Below are positions 6,570 to 7,770 of a stretch of DNA of 7,770 nucleotides, in pieces. Under the pieces are notes generated by a model. The model saw nothing but the letters and a program-made list of their open reading frames with translations. It was not told the DNA's origin and made no database searches. The translations under genes were made by a program, and so were the position numbers. Each line of letters starts with the position of its first letter. Within the stretch, counting starts at the first letter, position 1. Source of the stretch: an uncultured Lachnospiraceae bacterium (lineage in GTDB: Bacteria > Bacillota_A > Clostridia > Lachnospirales > Lachnospiraceae); the NCBI GenBank assembly GCA_949957035.1, contig CATLIP010000112.1, forward strand, positions 1-7,770. Direction: 5' to 3'.

Positions 6570-6617
6570 TGTGCCCACATATAAGTAGATTTTACAAAAG
6601 AAAGGGGTTCATTTGCC

Positions 6618-7181
6618 ATGGGGATTATAGAGCTGTTTTTGATTGCTGTGGGGCTTTCGATGGATGCATTTGCCGTATCAATCTGTAAAGGGCTTTCCAT
6701 GAAGAAATGTACGTGGAGGAAGGCGTCGCTTGTGGGGGCGTATTTTGGGATATTTCAGGCAGGTATGCCCCTTGTGGGATATGTCTTAGGCGTCCAGTTC
6801 CGGGATGTGATTACGTCAATTGACCACTGGATTGCATTTGTCCTGCTTGGAATCATAGGCGGGAATATGGTCCGGGAGGCGCTTAGGCCAGAGGCGTGCT
6901 GCCAGGAGGCGGATGAGGCGCTGGATATACGGACGATGCTGGGGCTTGCGGTGGCGACCAGCATCGATGCCCTTGCGGTAGGAGTGACATTTGCATTTCT
7001 CAAGGTAGATATTGTGCCGGCGGTCTGTTTTATTGGCGTGATAACGTTTACATTATCGGTGGCAGGTGTTAAAATAGGCAATATATTTGGGACGAAGTAT
7101 CAGGCGAAGGCGGAGCTTTTTGGAGGAATCATCCTGATTTTAATGGGAGCAAAGATTTTGATTGAGCATCTATTGTCTTGA
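6618..7181 (+). CDS. mntP: Manganese efflux pump MntP
   Basis: The protein exports Mn2+ across the cytoplasmic membrane to prevent manganese toxicity. At 187 residues it has the family's usual length, and it shows the internal duplication of two three-helix halves. The two signature motifs are [14 protein letters not shown] (12-25, D16) and [11 protein letters not shown] (113-123, D117); the two membrane-embedded aspartates correspond to those known to be important in E. coli MntP. Six membrane segments can be drawn at roughly 3-25, 36-58, 70-88, 107-128, 133-153 and 165-186, with a charged loop at 89-105 between the halves. AAAGGGG at 6601-6607 lies 10 bases before ATG 6618. Only 48 bases separate it from the preceding gene, too short for the yybP-ykoY manganese riboswitch that often controls this gene, so manganese control, if any, must lie elsewhere. 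Confidence 0.95.
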   Translation: MGIIELFLIAVGLSMDAFAVSICKGLSMKKCTWRKASLVGAYFGIFQAGMPLVGYVLGVQFRDVITSIDHWIAFVLLGIIGGNMVREALRPEACCQEADEALDIRTMLGLAVATSIDALAVGVTFAFLKVDIVPAVCFIGVITFTLSVAGVKIGNIFGTKYQAKAELFGGIILILMGAKILIEHLLS

Positions 7182-7231
7182 ATTTCGCGGGGGATAGAGG
7201 ATTGTATTCGGATGTAAGAGAGGAGAAAAAT

Positions 7232-7770
7232 ATGAAGTGGAATCAGTTCCGGCTGACGACGACGACGCAGGCTGAGGACATCGTAAGCAGTATGTTGATG
7301 GACTTAGGGATTGAGGGCGTCCAGATTGAGGACAAGGTGCCTCTGACAAAGGAGGATAAGGAGCAGATGTTTGTGGACATCCTGCCGGATTTGCCGGAGG
7401 ATGACGGCAAGGCATACCTGACCTTTTATCTTGGGGAAGAGGAGGATAAGGGAAGTATCTTGATGAATGTACGAAAGGAACTGGAAGAGATGCGCTCTTA
7501 TCTGGATGTGGGTGAATGTACCATCGAAGAATCCCAGACAGAGGATGTGGACTGGGTGAATAACTGGAAACAGTATTTCCATCAGTTTTACATTGACGAT
7601 ATCCTTGTCATTCCGTCTTGGGAGAAGGTGGAGGAAAAGGACGAGGACAGGCTGATCATCCACATCGACCCGGGAACGGCGTTCGGGACGGGGACTCACG
7701 AGACGACCCAGTTATGTATCCGCCAGTTGAAAAAGTATGTGGAAAAAGGTGCGCGTATTCTGGATGTTGG
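7232..7770 (+). CDS. prmA: Ribosomal protein L11 methyltransferase, 5' part (runs off the window)
   Basis: This enzyme methylates lysines and the N-terminus of ribosomal protein L11 using S-adenosylmethionine. The frame is open from ATG 7232 to the window end, giving 179 complete residues of an expected 310-320. The N-terminal substrate-recognition domain starts MKWNQFRL and contains DLGIEGVQIED. The linker has the DWVNNWKQYF segment (W108, W112). The catalytic domain begins with the diagnostic DPGTAFGTGTHETT (146-159) and then ILDVG, the start of the SAM-binding motif I, where the window stops. AGGAG at 7221-7225 lies 6 bases before the ATG. A run of four ACG codons (7256-7267) encodes Thr9-Thr12. 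It is probably independent in function from mntP despite the 50-base spacing. Confidence 0.95.
   Translation, partial: MKWNQFRLTTTTQAEDIVSSMLMDLGIEGVQIEDKVPLTKEDKEQMFVDILPDLPEDDGKAYLTFYLGEEEDKGSILMNVRKELEEMRSYLDVGECTIEESQTEDVDWVNNWKQYFHQFYIDDILVIPSWEKVEEKDEDRLIIHIDPGTAFGTGTHETTQLCIRQLKKYVEKGARILDV

Noticed and set aside
6545..6578. Terminator after the HTH-Uma2 gene (GTGGGCA / TGCCCAC stem)
   Set aside because: The stem has 7 pairs but a 20-base loop, starts inside the coding region and is not followed directly by a T-run.
6580..6585. TATAAG as a promoter -10 box before mntP
   Set aside because: No TTGACA-like box lies 16-18 bases upstream; a single hexamer is not enough.
6570..6617. Manganese (yybP-ykoY) riboswitch upstream of mntP
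   Set aside because: The gap is only 48 bases, too short for the element, and shows none of its paired structure.
7256..7267. ACG x4 repeat as a phase-variation tract
   Set aside because: A trinucleotide unit inside the frame would only change the number of threonines and cannot switch expression; the tract is short.

Overview
The window reads as a piece of a low-to-moderate GC Firmicutes chromosome, most likely Lachnospiraceae (Clostridia). The grounds are strong AGGAGG-type ribosome binding sites, a purine-rich coding strand, and family variants I associate with that group: the HTH-Uma2 fusion, the LRR/VWA/MoxR cluster and the PrmA N-terminus. All genes lie on the + strand with short gaps (at most about 110 bases). 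I see no convincing intrinsic terminator, RNA gene, CRISPR array or insertion sequence.

Left part (1-527): a DUF218/YdcF-like gene that reads well from its N-terminal region to its C-terminal end but is cut by an in-frame TAG at 306-308. It looks like a recent pseudogene or a sequence error.

Middle (528-4360): three consecutive genes that look like one functional module. The first is a leucine-rich-repeat protein with a helical C-terminal domain, whose normal start codon is missing. The second is a DUF2201-type protein with an N-terminal metallopeptidase-like segment and a C-terminal von Willebrand A (VWA) domain with an intact MIDAS. The third is a MoxR-type AAA+ ATPase with a long helical C-terminal extension. 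MoxR/VWA pairs usually act as ATP-driven chaperone or remodelling machines on a target protein or metal centre. The LRR protein is a candidate adaptor or target-recognition subunit. The biological role of this trio is unknown to me, and it is the best candidate in the window for an undescribed system.

Right part (4388-7770): ordinary cellular genes. These are a small ArsC/Spx-like thioredoxin-fold protein, overlapping by ATGA the start of an adenosine deaminase (purine salvage). Next come a helix-turn-helix/Uma2 (DUF820) nuclease-fold fusion of unknown role, the manganese exporter MntP, and the 5' part of prmA (ribosomal protein L11 methyltransferase), which runs off the right edge.

The two lesions at the left (amber codon, missing start codon) lie about 230 bases apart. 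They could reflect local gene decay just upstream of the intact VWA and AAA+ genes, or assembly errors.
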